Part shown: piece after piece, positions 1 through 11,926 of the stretch
How positions within the stretch are numbered: the first letter of the stretch is position 1
Layout: each line of letters opens with the position of its first letter
From: Neoechinorhynchus agilis
Lineage: Eukaryota > Acanthocephala
DNA length: 64,000 nucleotides
Direction: 5' to 3'
Assembly (NCBI GenBank): GCA_051530055.1
Contig: CM121343.1
Location: 2,480,001 to 2,544,000 of the forward strand
The notes under the pieces: generated by a model
What the model was told of the DNA's origin: nothing
What the model saw: the letters and a program-made list of their open reading frames with translations, nothing else
The model's database searches: none
Made by a program: the position numbers and the translations under genes

Positions 1-43
1 GTTTCAGAAAGCCTTTCATTTCCAAAATTCTTGATGAATTCTA
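1..43 (-). repeat. Terminal segment of repeat, inverted match to 35950-35992
   Basis: The first 43 bases are an exact reverse complement of 35950-35992. At 35950 the segment directly follows the last 158-bp tandem unit. Here about 560 bases lie between it and the first 158-bp unit. The window begins inside or at the end of this segment, so its outer boundary cannot be seen. Confidence 0.75.
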
Positions 44-611
44 AACGATAAATGGAATTTAAGAATATAATTTTTCACATCCAATATGTTTGCAAGTTTC
101 ATTGGGGAATTGATTTAGAGCTTGAAAATATCGAAGATATTTGTGGCTAAAAACAATATCACATGGAAATAAAAGCTATCAAAATTCTCAGGATTCACAG
201 TTATCAACCGGCTACTTTTAATGAGTCTGAAATCAAATTACAAAGTAACAAATAATTCTATGACTAAAAATGTTTTTTAGATATTCTAAATGAAAAAATG
301 CCTGAGTGAATTTCAATAAGCCGAATTTCTTAACGCCTTTGCTGAAAATTTCATTTGCGATAATATCGCTTTCGGTCTTGGAATAAAAAATCGAGTTGAA
401 ATCGAAATCAAACAGAAGTTCCGCAGTTTTATTACAGAAGATTGCACTTAAATAAGCAATATGAAATGTCAAAGAAGAATGAATTTCAAAAGAAATTGCT
501 GAGAAAAAGATTTATTAAAACTTAAAAGGCAAAGAACACGTCATTTGCAAAATGTTGATAATTGAGGTACCGGGGACAATGATTGGAATTATTGTTTAAT
601 TCTTCACCCAT

Positions 612-990
612 TAAAAGACCGTCGTGGTAGATCTCGAGTTTTTCTTCGTCCAAGACTCAATGCTTTCCATTTTATACGTTTTTCTCTAAAAAGATGAGTT
701 TGCTGGAAAAAGCTTATATTTTATTGAAGTCGTCGCCCAGTAAAGAATTTCTCATTAAAGACTTTATCGGGTAAGACCGTAGTGGTCGACCTCCAGTTTT
801 TCTTCGTCCAGGACTCAATGTTCGCTATTTTATACGTTTTTCTCTAAAAAGATGAGTTTGCTGGAAAACGCATATATTTTATTGAAGTCCTCATCCGGTA
901 AAGAATTTCTTATTAAAGACGCTATCGGGTAAGACCGTTGTGGTAGATCTCGAGTTTTTCTTCGTCCAGGACTCAATGTTCGCTATTTTA
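612..990 (-). repeat. 158-bp tandem repeat, about 2.5 units
   Basis: The phrase gaccgt-gtggt recurs at 617, 775 and 933, an exact 158-base period. The units are reverse complements of the six-unit array at 35021-35945. No conserved reading frame is seen. The array joins directly onto the TATA-bearing repeat that follows. Confidence 0.85.
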
Positions 991-2841
991 TAAATTCTCT
1001 TAACATTTGAAAAAAATTATCAATCTCTCTTCAAAGCTACGAATCCAAAAAACATGAAAAAGATTTAATAATGTAACGAAAATGTAATTCAGACCTTTAA
1101 GAAAGTACGAGGAGATAATGGTAATTTATGCGTTAGAGATCAGCCAATCAATCAGCTGTGAAAAAATTGCGTGTCGGATATTTTATTACCGATCGATTAA
1201 TAATATAAAACTTTTGATAATACTAAAACACTGCTCACAAATGCACTTTTTGTACCGAGTGAAAAAAATTAAATTTCGCAAAATGATCCGGTCCAAAAAA
1301 ACTGAAGCAATCCGAGAAAACGCCGATGAATGCGACAATCCTCCACTTTGAAACGGATTATCCTTATTTTTTACCAATTGCCCTCTGAGATGCAATCGCA
1401 TCCTTCGTCGTCATCGGGCTTTGGCCTTTCGCCAATACTCACTGTTTGCAAGTTTTTTCAACTGCGAATGGGGATTAACCCTCAACGACACTCTTGTTTT
1501 GTCCTTGTTCTTTTATACCAGAACGAAACTTCCTGGGTAAGTACGTAACGGAAATACGTTTATGATTGTCTAAAACAATTTTTAAGTTTTATTTTTCAAC
1601 CTTTTCGGCTTTCCTGGACTTCAAAATCATTCATCGCACTGATGAAAGCATTTAGAATTTCTCGACGAAATCGATTGGTCATTTACAAATCGAAGTAGAA
1701 ATGAGAAAACACCGCTTAGTAGAGACTTCGCTCCGTCCTTAAACTCAATGATTTAACTAATTCATCTTTCAGACTTCTTCAGAGTGGAAAACCAAGATAT
1801 TGAGATGTTTCTTTGAAGGATCTTCATTGGAGGAAGTTTGAGTAAAGATTTCAACTATACAGCATTTTCGTCTCGCTTTAGCCTATTAATCAATCTTCAT
1901 TCAAACGAAAAAAATTTAAATTCAAAGTTGGCTTGGTTTGCCGGCATTTAACGTAGTTTATTTTAGAAGTATTTAGGAAATTAATCCTCAGAGCCCTGAA
2001 CATAGAAGAAATCCGGTGGGCCGTCGGATGCATTGTGCGCCCAAGTACCTCATCGTTGGCAAATTATTAGGCTGAAATCAATTAATGAGGATTTCATTTG
2101 GGGAAATGTTGCCCAGTGGGATTTCTGCACACAACAAAGTTTTTCGGCCACGCCCAAGTGAGATGAACAGTCGAATTGGGCCTTTGAAGATATTCAATGG
2201 GTAATGCGCCAATTTCCTCATAACTTTTTCTGAAATAATCCGCATTGAGTTCAAGAAATGGATAAAACACCAAAAATGTTACCCTCTTCTACTGATCAAT
2301 GCATTTTATTTTCAAATCTCTAAACATTCAGACGAAAAAGTCTTTTTTCTGAACATCGAAAAAGGTGAGACCATTTTGTGAGACTAACTCTTTATTCTGT
2401 GTTGAAATGAGGCCTTTTCCAGGGCCGATAATTTGGATTGGACACACAGATCACCGATGTGGTCCAAGGAAGTACATAATTCCATTTAATATCTTGGACC
2501 ATACGGTTTTGAGTATTTAACATTCCTTCGGAATCTCAGATATGTCCAAGAGGCGGGACCATCGGTGGGTTTCCTTCCTTCAGCGGTATTTCGTCCCCTT
2601 TGGTTCTACGTCATCGGTGCTCCGAAACAGAGATTCGGAGTTCAATTCCATTAGACCGTATGGGCACAATTATGGAATGTACAAACTCTGCCAGTTTTAA
2701 TTTTGGACCGATTATTGAATAAATTTATGCTTATTTCTGACTTGCCGATTAAATTTATTCTGTGTTGAAGTAAGGCCAGTGGTTAACAGATTATGCCTTA
2801 TAGCTGAAATTATAGCTCGGCAAATATATTTAAGTTCATTT
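990..2841 (-). repeat. Unclassified TATA-bearing repeat, copy A (reversed)
   Basis: This stretch is the reverse complement of 26745-28545 and of parts of 34079-35020 and 40381-42070. It carries a TATA-like box (reverse strand, near 1520) with no long open frame. A short phrase ending in aacacagaat occurs twice inside it (near 2395 and 2760), so the family has internal repetition. It could be the terminal region of a retroelement or a non-autonomous DNA element. No coding part is attached in any of the four copies, so the class stays open. Confidence 0.7.
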
Positions 2842-3190
2842 TCATGTTAAAATCGGATACCGGGGCCTCGTACGTAATAACTCCTCATCAGCAACAAGCG
2901 ATGGAGCGTATACAGAAGTTATCCTATCATCTACGTGGATTGGTTGTGGATTGTACTTCGAGACTAGTGAGATCTTGATAGCTAATCCCACACCATGAAG
3001 TTTTGGCTCCGTTGCAACCTTTTTCCTATTCCGAAAGTTGTCCTTCATTGGCCGCCGACAGCCACCACATCAATACCATTCCTTCGGAGCTCCTTTGGAA
3101 TCAATGCCGTGTGCCGTTCAGATCGATCACATTTGTCTCTGTCGATTCATGTTCTGATGTTTCAAACAAGAGTCCATAAACTTTGAGAAA
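2842..3190 (-). mobile_element. LINE fragment, AP-type endonuclease domain
   Basis: The reverse strand reads HGVGLAI followed by DRITSVYAPS, which matches the paired motifs HGVGF and R-x-VYAP of the exonuclease-endonuclease-phosphatase domain in CR1/RTE-like non-LTR retrotransposons. Upstream in a neighbouring frame ELRRNGIDVVAV resembles the N-terminal part of the same domain. The frame is broken and much of the domain is missing. It abuts the end of repeat copy A. Confidence 0.55.
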
Positions 3191-3206
3191 AACTTGTTCT
3201 TTTCTT

Positions 3207-4165
3207 TTACGGCCGCAGAGGGATATCACCAAGCTTTTTTAGCCCACATTTTCTAGGGCCTTCTCCAACTTGCAGAGAGCACTGCGACGGCTTAAAAAAA
3301 ATTTGCTCCACATATCCGTAACCACCGAAGTTTTGGCGCCAAGTCATCAAAACAGCGATCATCTCGTGTATATCGCTGATGTCAAGCTCCGGACTAAAGG
3401 CTTCCAGGGATTTGGCACCCCGTGCCTTCGTTATCATTCTCTTATCTCCACTAGACTGAAGAAATGAAGTGAAGTAAAAGAAGACGATGGAATAGGATCG
3501 ATGAAGTCTTTGGCGTGATGAGATTCAAGTGAAATTCTGGCGTCACACCGTCTTCCACTTGTTTTGCTAGTAAGTTTTCTACCAAGTGTTCCGCCACAGA
3601 TTGACGCAAAGGCCGTTCAGTTTTGCCTATGTAAATGGACTAGCGATTGTCATCGGCCAAATATCATTCGCATGTCATTTGGTAGACCACGTTGCTTCGA
3701 GTGCAAATCAAATCTTGTCGGCTATTTGCGTCCCCGGACTTCCATTGTGCGTACACATCAAAGACGATGCTGGATATGTTTCCGGTGTTTCATGATGTCC
3801 AGGTCGCGTCAGGATTCGCCCAAGTGTAGTTGCCGTTCTGTGGACAATCCGAATATCCATTCCCGATCCATTCAACCGTTTCTCGAGTGCACTTATCGTT
3901 CTCTCATTGTCGACGTTTGTAGAGAGCGAAACAAAATCAAAAGGCATTACCTGGCTACCATTTAAGTCATTGCATCGCGCATTCAGAGAATTAAGTGAAC
4001 CCTCAACATTCTGCAAAAATGAACCTGTCCTGTGAAGCAATGGGCAAATTTTCGTCGCCAAGAAGGGAGATAATCGGTACGCAGATCCATGGACTGCCGA
4101 AAAACTCGGTCTGCATTTAAGAAAAACGCTGTTGTCAATGTTACTGGACTAACCGGCATCTTGTA
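3207..4165 (-). mobile_element. Penelope-like retroelement fragment (RT end plus GIY-YIG)
   Basis: Reverse-strand reading gives PFDFVSLSTNV, then a NGSP-x-IAD motif, which match the palm motifs of Penelope-like reverse transcriptase (VSFDVVSLFTNVP and MGSPLSP). About 100 codons later VVYQMTC and YIGKTERPLRQ match the GIY-YIG nuclease that follows RT in this family. The order RT then GIY-YIG is the normal one. The copy is shortened and carries several breaks, so it is a relic. Confidence 0.65.
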
Positions 4166-4660
4166 TTCATTTTGACCGTTGGGTACATTCCGAACACTCG
4201 CAACGGTTCCTTCTTTTCAAATATCTTGCGGCTATCACTTTACGAAACATGCTTTTCAACTTTTTGCGCTTCAATTCTCAATCATCCTTCGATTCCATCA
4301 TATATATAAGCCGATCTCGCAGTATTTTCTGCATTTTGATCTCTTATCCACCTTTGTCAATCGAAATTAAATCACCGCCATTATCACTCAATGAACGTAA
4401 TATTGTGATGTTTTATAAAGCTTGTTATAGTGAAGAGAGATTTGCGGAGTACAAGAAAATGCCGTCAAAAGCTGCTATGCACCATCTTTAATGATGAAAT
4501 TTGTACTACGGGCGATCCCAAAGGAAAAGATAAGCGACTCTAAGGTTAAAAATCACTATTCTATAGGCTTCATGATTGTTTCTACAATTCTATTGCTTAA
4601 CGAAAAATTTAAAAGGGGCAGCTAAAAATGAACTATGTAATATCGCGATTAATAAAACGG
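4166..4660. other. Intergenic, nothing recognised
   Basis: AT-rich sequence between the Penelope-like relic and the foldback element. Short open frames on the plus strand show no family resemblance. Confidence 0.5.
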
Positions 4661-4670
4661 GATATTTATA

Positions 4671-4905
4671 ATTTTAATGAACATACTCCCGGTCATAACC
4701 TATTCGATTTTGATTTATTGGAAATATTTCGAAGGAGGTAATCCCGCCTCATCAGTCATTGTTTGCAAGCTTTTTTCAGAAAAAAACAAAAAAAACGAAA
4801 ATACTTGCAAACAATGACTGATGAGGCGAGGTTACCTCCTTCGAAATATTTCGATTAAATCAAAATCAAATAGATTATGACCGGGAGTATGTTCATTAAA
4901 ATTAT
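4671..4905. repeat. Long foldback palindrome with about 100-base arms
   Basis: The left arm (about 4671-4770) and right arm (about 4803-4905) are near-perfect reverse complements separated by about 30 bases rich in A. Transcribed or single-stranded, it would form a hairpin of roughly 100 base pairs. The arm holds a motif (AATATTTCG...CCTCATCAGTCATTG) that reappears singly near 6931, 10316 and 20507. It looks like a foldback or MITE-type non-autonomous element with no coding capacity. Confidence 0.8.
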
Positions 4906-5070
4906 ACTTTGACTTACCCGAAGGATTTTCTATCAATGAAAACGGGATATAGCGGATCAAAGATTTTAAAATCATTTTTTCTATAAAAAATATGTTCATT
5001 TTTGTGTTCTTTTTTTAAAGCAAAAGTTTTTTTAAGCAAGCATACATAATTTATAGTTTCTTCAACGCTC

Positions 5071-5973
5071 CTATTCATCGGCGCTGGCCAAAATGCTAGC
5101 CGCATTACCCCGTTGCACCGCAATGCTTATCTTTTGCGTCAAGAACAACGTCGATCTTGGCTCTCCAGTCGCCGCGTAGATTCGTTTCTCCAAGTCCTTC
5201 AGGAGGGCTACTGCCGACCCTCCCAAGGCCCCATACGTTTCCACACCGAAGGGGACGAAATGGTAATTTCTTGTTAGCTCCCTGTATTTTGAGCATTTCC
5301 GATCCTCTGCAGCCGTCGCCGCTCCTCCTGGACCTATTTTCGAGTGGCTGATGTTGGAGTTTGCCAACGTGTCCACATACGTTGCATCCCACAACAAACA
5401 TTTTCCCTCCCGCCAAGGAAATACGGTATCTAATCCACAAAGATTAGTGGGTTCTAGAATGTTTGGAAGGGAAAGCGTTTTTAGAGTCCTACTCAGAATG
5501 GCATTGATTTCAGCATGCCTTGGAAATCGTCCCGATGACGTCTTGCATATGAGATCGTGTTTCCCCGAAGAGTCCACTGTAGTGCCGCAGCGGCAGCGAT
5601 GCGGGATGCAAATCGGTAGACCTAATCTCAAGGATACTGCGATCTTGACGACTGAGTCAGCAAGGAGATTTCCAAGTTTACCTACAGGGAGAGCATTCAG
5701 CCACGCTCCCGACTCCTTCGTGGAACAGGCTACCAGCCGGACCTGAGACACCTCATCCAGAAGATCTTTGAAAGAGTTGTGAATCTTCTGAACAAGAGGA
5801 ATGTCCCAAGACGACTGTTTGCACTCATTTGCGGGGAGCTGGTTGATGCCTGTCAATTGATGCCATTGAGATAACCCCGTGGCAAAGATCAAATCCTTCA
5901 CTGATGTGCCTGTGATGAGAAGAATAGATATTGATTTATTGTTCTCAATTTTTCGTGCGTTTCGTCGGACCAC
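5071..5973 (-). mobile_element. RLE-type LINE, C-terminal zinc-knuckle and nuclease fragment
   Basis: An open stretch of about 300 codons reads VRLVACSTKESGAWLNALPV, then VSLRLGLPICIPHRCRCG, G-KHDLIC, GRFPRHAEIN and LLWDATYVDT. This is the C-terminal region that follows reverse transcriptase in a widespread invertebrate LINE group: a CCHC-like knuckle followed by a PD-(D/E)XK restriction-like endonuclease. The RPDG segment expected before VFPWREG is absent here but present in the sister fragment at 16095, so part of the active site is deleted. No RT domain is attached; this is a 5'-truncated copy ending in GNAASILASADE. Related fragments lie at 10181, 16080, 38395 and 44110. Confidence 0.7.
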
Positions 5974-5989
5974 AGGCCTAAAACGTAGA

Positions 5990-6925
5990 GGTAGGTCATA
6001 TCCTGAGTTTGTCTGTAATCAAACGCGTTTCTTTCGTTTATACAAGTTTTCAACTGCATAAAATCGACTGCGCACTTTGATTCGTAGTTTCGAAACCGTT
6101 GTCGATTTGCTCTTTTCTGGGTGTTTTCACAAGAGTTCGAGCATTTCGGCTTATTAACCTAAGCATGTAAATTTATAAATGGATATTTGGCTTTTAATTG
6201 TACTTTCAATAATTCGATGTAATCGAACAGATCTTTATTCTCCTGGTCCCGACTTTCACGGGCATGAAATAACATTTCATTTCCACTTCATGAGTTACAA
6301 ATCCCACTGTGAACTTCTTTTCCAGCATAGAACACCGTCGCTTTTCCATTGCGTACAATTCGGATATAAAGTCCCCTCCTATCTTATCCGGGATACTTCG
6401 AGGTAGCCTCCTCCTTTCATAGCACCAAGAAACTCGAATTGATCAGACTCCGGACCACTCGTTGATTGTTGTTATTAGAAATCGATATTTTTATTAGACC
6501 ATTTTAAGGAATTACGATCACATTCGGTTGCAAGAGGGCGATTGAAAATGAAAATCAGGTTCAGTGATTCTTACCGAGATTTATTGACTTCTTTCGAGAA
6601 ATATATCTCATTGTATTTGACATGAATTGTAGGTCTATCGTGCTTTGATATCAGTGTTTCAGCCTCGTTATTGCCCACTATCACCTATTCGTTGTGTCCT
6701 CCGTGCAATCTACTTTAGCCGTAATCGTAATCTTTTTCAGTTTACTTCGAGCATAACCACAAGTCACAAATCTCTGATTAAAAAGCTCTTTAAAACCAAA
6801 ATGTCGATAAGTGAGCAGACTGGGTAAAGACATAAATTACATTTCTTTAATAATCGATAAAAAAATCCTTCGGATTAGTCAAAGTGTTATTTTGGTGATA
6901 ATAGTCCCGGTACTAGCACATTTGA
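5990..6925. other. Intergenic, nothing recognised
   Basis: AT-rich spacer between LINE and Penelope-like relics. No coding similarity seen on either strand. Confidence 0.5.
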
Positions 6926-6970
6926 TTTTTAGAAATATTTCGCGAGGTGGCCTCGCCTCATCAGTCATCT
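6905..6970 (+). repeat. Single copy of the foldback-arm motif
   Basis: Reads AAATATTTCGCGAGG then CCTCGCCTCATCAGTCATC, and is preceded by a CCCGGT...TTGATTTT phrase in the same order as in the arms at 4690-4775. It appears to be a diverged one-armed relative of the foldback element. Confidence 0.55.
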
Positions 6971-7074
6971 AAAAAATAATATGTTTTTCTTATTCAGGTT
7001 TTGAGCTCGAGTGCGCGGGATCGCCAAACCCGAAGTTCGGGGACCAATTATCCGCTCGAACCCCCTGCGATATA

Positions 7075-7745
7075 CTACGTTTTTTCCATGATTTTGGTAT
7101 TGATTTTTAACACGTCGCTGGTTGGAAGTTTCAAGCTAAAATTAGCTTTATTTCCTTCCATTGTGTTAGACACAGCGATGTGTAAGGCCTCCAAAACAAG
7201 ACGTCTTTTTAGGTTTTTCTCTATTTCAATGAAGTTGGTGCCACCAAAATCTGCTCGATGCTTGCATGTCTCTTGATGATTCGAAATTGCGGACGAATGC
7301 TCAAATCGACCGCAACCTTTCTTACATTGAGCGACCCTCTTCTTGGTGCCTTGCATCGTTTGTCCGATATATACTTTCTCACACTGTTCACAATGAATTC
7401 TGTATATCCCATGAGTCGGCTCAATTCTACCCTTTCTCTTGAATGTGCTTCTGAGCGCGATTCCTTTAGTATTGTATAGACGAATTCCATCCTTCTTACT
7501 CATAATGAAGTAAATCATTTGATTCGTGTTATCATCAATGAAGTGCACTCTTTCGGAGCATACAGGCTCTGCAGGCGATTTTTTGTTGTTATGCGGATGG
7601 TAGTTACACTCTCGGATTCCCCGGTCCATAATACCAGCATTAATATTCTCGTAGACGTTATTCCTTAATACGTATTTTACAGCTGATATCTCAAATCTGT
7701 GGAAATCACTGCGTTCATCTTTAAAATCCTTTAAAAGTAACCGCT
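7075..7745 (-). mobile_element. Penelope-like element, GIY-YIG endonuclease fragment
   Basis: Reverse-strand frame reads HGIYRIHCEQCEKVYIGQT followed by the spaced histidines of EHSSAISNHQETCKH and a downstream FIEIEK. That is the GIY-YIG domain with its CCHH-like zinc finger at the C-terminus of Penelope-like polyproteins. About 60 codons of the preceding linker (STFKRKGRIEPT) are kept, but no RT palm. Its residues differ from the GIY-YIG of the relic at 3207-4165, so two Penelope lineages have left copies here. It is a truncated relic. Confidence 0.7.
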
Positions 7746-9770
7746 CAATCGATCAAAGGTTAAAATAATATTCGAACGGTGATGTTGTCTTTGTTCAAAG
7801 TATAATCGTCCCCTGCAACCAGAGTCAATTGTCGATTTTGGTGTAATTAATCGCTATTTGTATTTCTTGAGTAAGATTCTCTTTAACACAGCAAATCATC
7901 GGTAGTGGTGATACTTTGACCTCATTCCTCTAAAATCTTCTCTCAGTTGGAATCTGAAATAATCTCAAGAGTTGACAAGCAAAAGTTGTATCGTATCGCA
8001 ATTTTGGAAATGTTTATTTCCTTTGGCCGCATTTTTTGTGATGGAAGTGTTCTTTGTGAATCCATAAATAATTTATTTCTAATATAGGAAGTAAAAAATC
8101 TATATTTCGAATGCATCCGTTTAATCCCAAGATTAACTCTGATGCTCGACAAGGAAATTTGTACATTGGGACTACTTCAACCGCTTGCTTTATAATAAAA
8201 AATATATTTGTTCCACTAACAAAGTGTTGTTATAGGGTTGAATTAATCAAATCTCTGAGTCTTACGAAATATTGATACGCTTTTGATAAAAAGGGTTCAA
8301 ATGTCCAAATAAAAATATGCGGCGAATTTTACAAGTGAAAACTTAAATTCTGCATTTTCTCCAATATAAAAATTCGAGTTTGTGAGCATTGATATTTTTC
8401 TGAATTTAGGGCCGTACATGAACATCTTTTTAAAAGACGAAGTATTTCCGTATTAAAGTTTTCCGCCATCATCCGCTTACTGAAATTGGTTTGAAATACA
8501 TTATTTAAAGAGAAAAGATTATGTTCATAGTTTTGATCTATTACTTTTCTTATAAAAAACATTCTAAACGCTGAGTCCATTCCATTTAAATTAAAAATGT
8601 TATTAATCATTGTTCGTATGACCCATCCGAATTCATGTTGTACTTCGAGCACCGCCTAAATTATCGTCGTATTCACAGTTACGTTTTGCAAAGAATTCCT
8701 GATATTTTCTTTTGTTTGCAGCAGAAATTGAGTAGTGAGTTATCTAGAGATCATCTTACAAAATTTAGCCAAATCGTCTTCCTTTCCAACAATTGTAAAC
8801 GGAAGCGAAATTTTTCGAATTGAAAAATCGATCGAATTTTGTGTAGTCATCGTCCTCTTGAAATGCCTTTAGTTCCAAAGTATTCAAGATCTTTTAAAAA
8901 ATTCAGGGATCGAAATGAAATTCAATCATTCGCTCCTATAGAAAGTCACAACGTTTGTGATTGTCAACTATCACACAGAAGCAAACAATACTAATCACAT
9001 CGACTAATTCAATTAGAATAACTTCGAATTTTCTTTAACAAAGTTTCTCATGAACATAAACTGCATATTTTAAATCGTGTTTCTCTTGGTTCGGTTTACT
9101 ACTCGTCGATAATCCGAATGCACACAGAAAACTTTTCGAACATTTAATAATCCGTCGTAATCTTCAATCGAAGTATAAATTGTCGATACAACTAATTGGA
9201 GCATTTGCATCAGTCCATCAGTGTCAAGTTCATGGATCTAAATCTGATGTCGAAGCTCCGACATGATTTATCAAGTACTGTTTTCTAACAAATTTTCTTA
9301 TAAAATGCTCTCCATATTCAAGACTTTAGAACTCCACGCGCTACTGAATTCTCAAAAGACCAAAATCCACTTTCATCCGAAATTGTTTCAGTGTATCCTT
9401 CGACAAGGATGAATTTCCGTTATGCATTGTCCATAATCAATTCATTGTAACTTGCCATACTCAAATGTCAACAACAAGGAATGTTTCCTAATTTTTAGAG
9501 TGATTGAAGGCAGCTCCATAACAAACATCCTCAAAGTCATCTCGCGATACGATCATTGTCCGTTTTTATATCTATCTCAAGTCGACAATTTTATTATATA
9601 AGAAGAATTTTGAAAATGCTAATAGAAAACATTAGGGATCACTGATGAAAAGATTTATACACAACAATCTTAAAAGTGGCTGCTACTAATTAAAATATCG
9701 CTAAATTTTTATAAAAACAATCCATATTGATCCATTTTAAAGGAAACACGGATTAAAATTTCCTAAGATA
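7746..9770. other. Intergenic, nothing recognised
   Basis: About 2 kb of AT-rich DNA with only short open frames (for example reverse strand 8329-8652) that lack recognisable motifs or plausible exon structure. Confidence 0.5.
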
Positions 9771-9774
9771 TTCT

Positions 9775-9870
9775 TTTATAAGGTCGACTTCAATAAAAAC
9801 CAGTTCTATAATCAATTTAGTGTTCTGCAGGTATCGCTAATATCGCCATCGTTATTTATTTTATGGTCGA
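9775..9870 (+). repeat. Dispersed repeat, inverted match to 33703-33790
   Basis: About 85 bases running from ataaggtcgacttcaat through gtgttctgcaggtatcgc match the reverse complement of 33703-33790 with few differences. At 33703 the segment follows a LINE tail, so it may be a shared 3' untranslated end. Confidence 0.65.
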
Positions 9871-10180
9871 TATTTTTACTTCCAATAGACAACAGATATG
9901 AATTATTTTTTATTTTTTTAGAATAAGACCTACAAAAACTTTTCTAAGTTTCTTAGACTGCAAATTTGTTGATAAACATGTCCGGAGGTCACATTTTACC
10001 TCTTAAAAGAAGGACAGCAATTTTATTGATAGATATCTGTTAGATAATCGATTTGAAGCTATAAAATCATCAATAATTAAACGGCGAAAGTTTCCAGTTT
10101 CTGCAGTATTGTTTAAGAGCACTTTATTGGGTTTTTTACAATCGTAGGTTTTATTTTGAAGATATAAACATAATTATTCG

Positions 10181-10262
10181 CTGTCCTCATCCTCAATTGT
10201 CGCCCGAATACTTGCAGTGCTGGCTAAATCGAGGTATTTCGCCGTTTTCGAATAGACTTGAA
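10181..10262 (-). mobile_element. RLE-type LINE, extreme 3' end with internal deletion
   Basis: On the reverse strand KYLDLA is joined directly to ASIRATIEDED and a stop. In the fragment at 16080-16432 these two pieces are separated by about 50 codons, so this copy has an internal deletion. The motif related to the foldback element lies 55 bases further on (10312-10360). Confidence 0.55.
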
Positions 10263-10311
10263 GGTATTTTGAAGAGAATGTCGAAAATGAAACTTTCGCC
10301 GAAATTGGAGA

Positions 10312-10360
10312 TTGGTCTAAATATTTCGCGAGGAAGCCTCATCTTATGAGCCATTGCATC
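10312..10360 (+). repeat. Single copy of the foldback-arm motif
   Basis: Reads AAATATTTCGCGAGGAAGCC then TCAT...GAGCCATTGCATC, a diverged match to the arm motif at 4722-4775. Confidence 0.45.
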
Positions 10361-10364
10361 TAAG

Positions 10365-11700
10365 GTTTCTACAATCACATCGAAATCCGGGATTATGATT
10401 TTTCTCTCTATGATTTTCATCAAAATGGATTTTAATGATTATCAAGACATATTTGTCAAGCAATGTTTGGGTTTTAGGTAGATGTCGTTTTAGAATTAAA
10501 AATCCGCTGGACATAAATATAGATTTTCACTTGCTTCTTTTATAGCGAATTTTTTATCATTTAGTGCGATCACGGAGGAACGGAGAAAATTGGTACTGAA
10601 AACAGCAATAAATTCAATTTTTCAGCGGTCACTTAAATTGAAATCAATTTTTACGAAAATTAAAAAAGAAGTCATATAGAATTGTCGTCGGGATGAATTT
10701 GATTCCCGTTCGGCGGAAAAACATCGCCAAACTCGAATAAAAAAGAAGTGTTAACATTTTCGATACAAAATAAAAAGCTTAGATGCAATCAAAGGCTAGA
10801 TCAGTTCAAATAGAGGCATTCGAGGATCTTTAAAATCGAATAATTTTCGAAAGAAGATTGAAAAGCTAAGTGAATGGATGTCCGGTTAAATTAATAAAAA
10901 GTTATGAACGATTCGTTGAACCTGTCACACATTTGAAAAACCCGAAGTCACGGAAAACAAAACAAATTATTAATGGCGAAAATATTACGATGGTTATTAA
11001 GATCACGGATAAATTTGGTATTCGATTCGCCCTTCAAACTTCTTAGTAAAATTTTGACTGAGAATATCCTGAAATTTTCTAGCGTTCAATCGAGTATCAA
11101 AGTTCAGGTTTTGTACTTTTTGATTTGTTAATGGCGGAAAAATTGAAGGGATTTAATAAAATTCCTTAGAAGTGCTTGTCTATTTCAAAAACACAGCTTA
11201 AAGACCGTGAAAATCTCGACACGATCCGAACCTTGAAACACGATAATGACCTTGAAACGTGGTAGACGGCTGTGTGAGTATTCTCCTTGTTGAGCGCAGG
11301 TCTTTCTCCGTGTTGATGGTTGATTGAACGAAGCCAATTTCGAAAGTAGGTTTTCAATATAGGAATCGTGTGATCGCAACCGGAAAATTGATTTTCTTAA
11401 TTTATGACGCGCAAAAGACATTCTTCCAGATATGGCAAAAAGTATGCGGCAAAATAGTTTTCTGCAGGTATCCCCAGGGAGCTGGGATTGTGCATCTGTG
11501 TAATGTTTTGCTCAGCATAATGCTTGAACCTACGTTTGAGCGAGGTACCTGTTAAGCCTTCCACGAAAGGCAATCGATTCCATATTTTTTGGCTATCACC
11601 TTGATACCAAGGAGGTGGTACCTACTCTTTGGGTGGATATAACACTGGATTGTGGATCAATGAGACGTTTCTTTTTACAACTTATAATGACGTCATACCA
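10365..11700. other. Intergenic upstream of ataxin-2, nothing coding recognised
   Basis: About 1.3 kb with overlapping short open frames only. The last 230 bases before the ataxin-2 start are GC-richer and probably include its 5' untranslated region; a TATTTCAG acceptor-like site at about 11892-11899 suggests a leader intron. Confidence 0.4.
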
Positions 11701-11708
11701 ACCCACGT

Positions 11709-11724
11709 ACGTAAATATTTACGT
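11709..11724. promoter_or_regulatory. 16-nt palindrome with two forkhead-like half-sites
   Basis: ACGTAAATATTTACGT is a perfect palindrome. Each half contains GTAAATA, which fits the forkhead consensus RYAAAYA. It lies about 200 bases upstream of the ataxin-2 start codon. The same 12-base core recurs in every unit of the 132-bp array at 18058-18880. Confidence 0.4.
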
Positions 11725-11926
11725 GATTTGAAACTGTCATTTGGCACGACAATATTCTTCTTGATTCTTCCGTTTGTTACGTAGAGCTCTGTCTGCCCTT
11801 TAAACCGCGTCAACGTCCTCCGTCGCCATCACCTCCTGGATTGGGGGATTTCAAGTGTGTTGCTTCCTGTCTGCGAGCTTCTGTGATTGCTATTTCAGAT
11901 AATATCAGACCATCACACGGGTCCCG

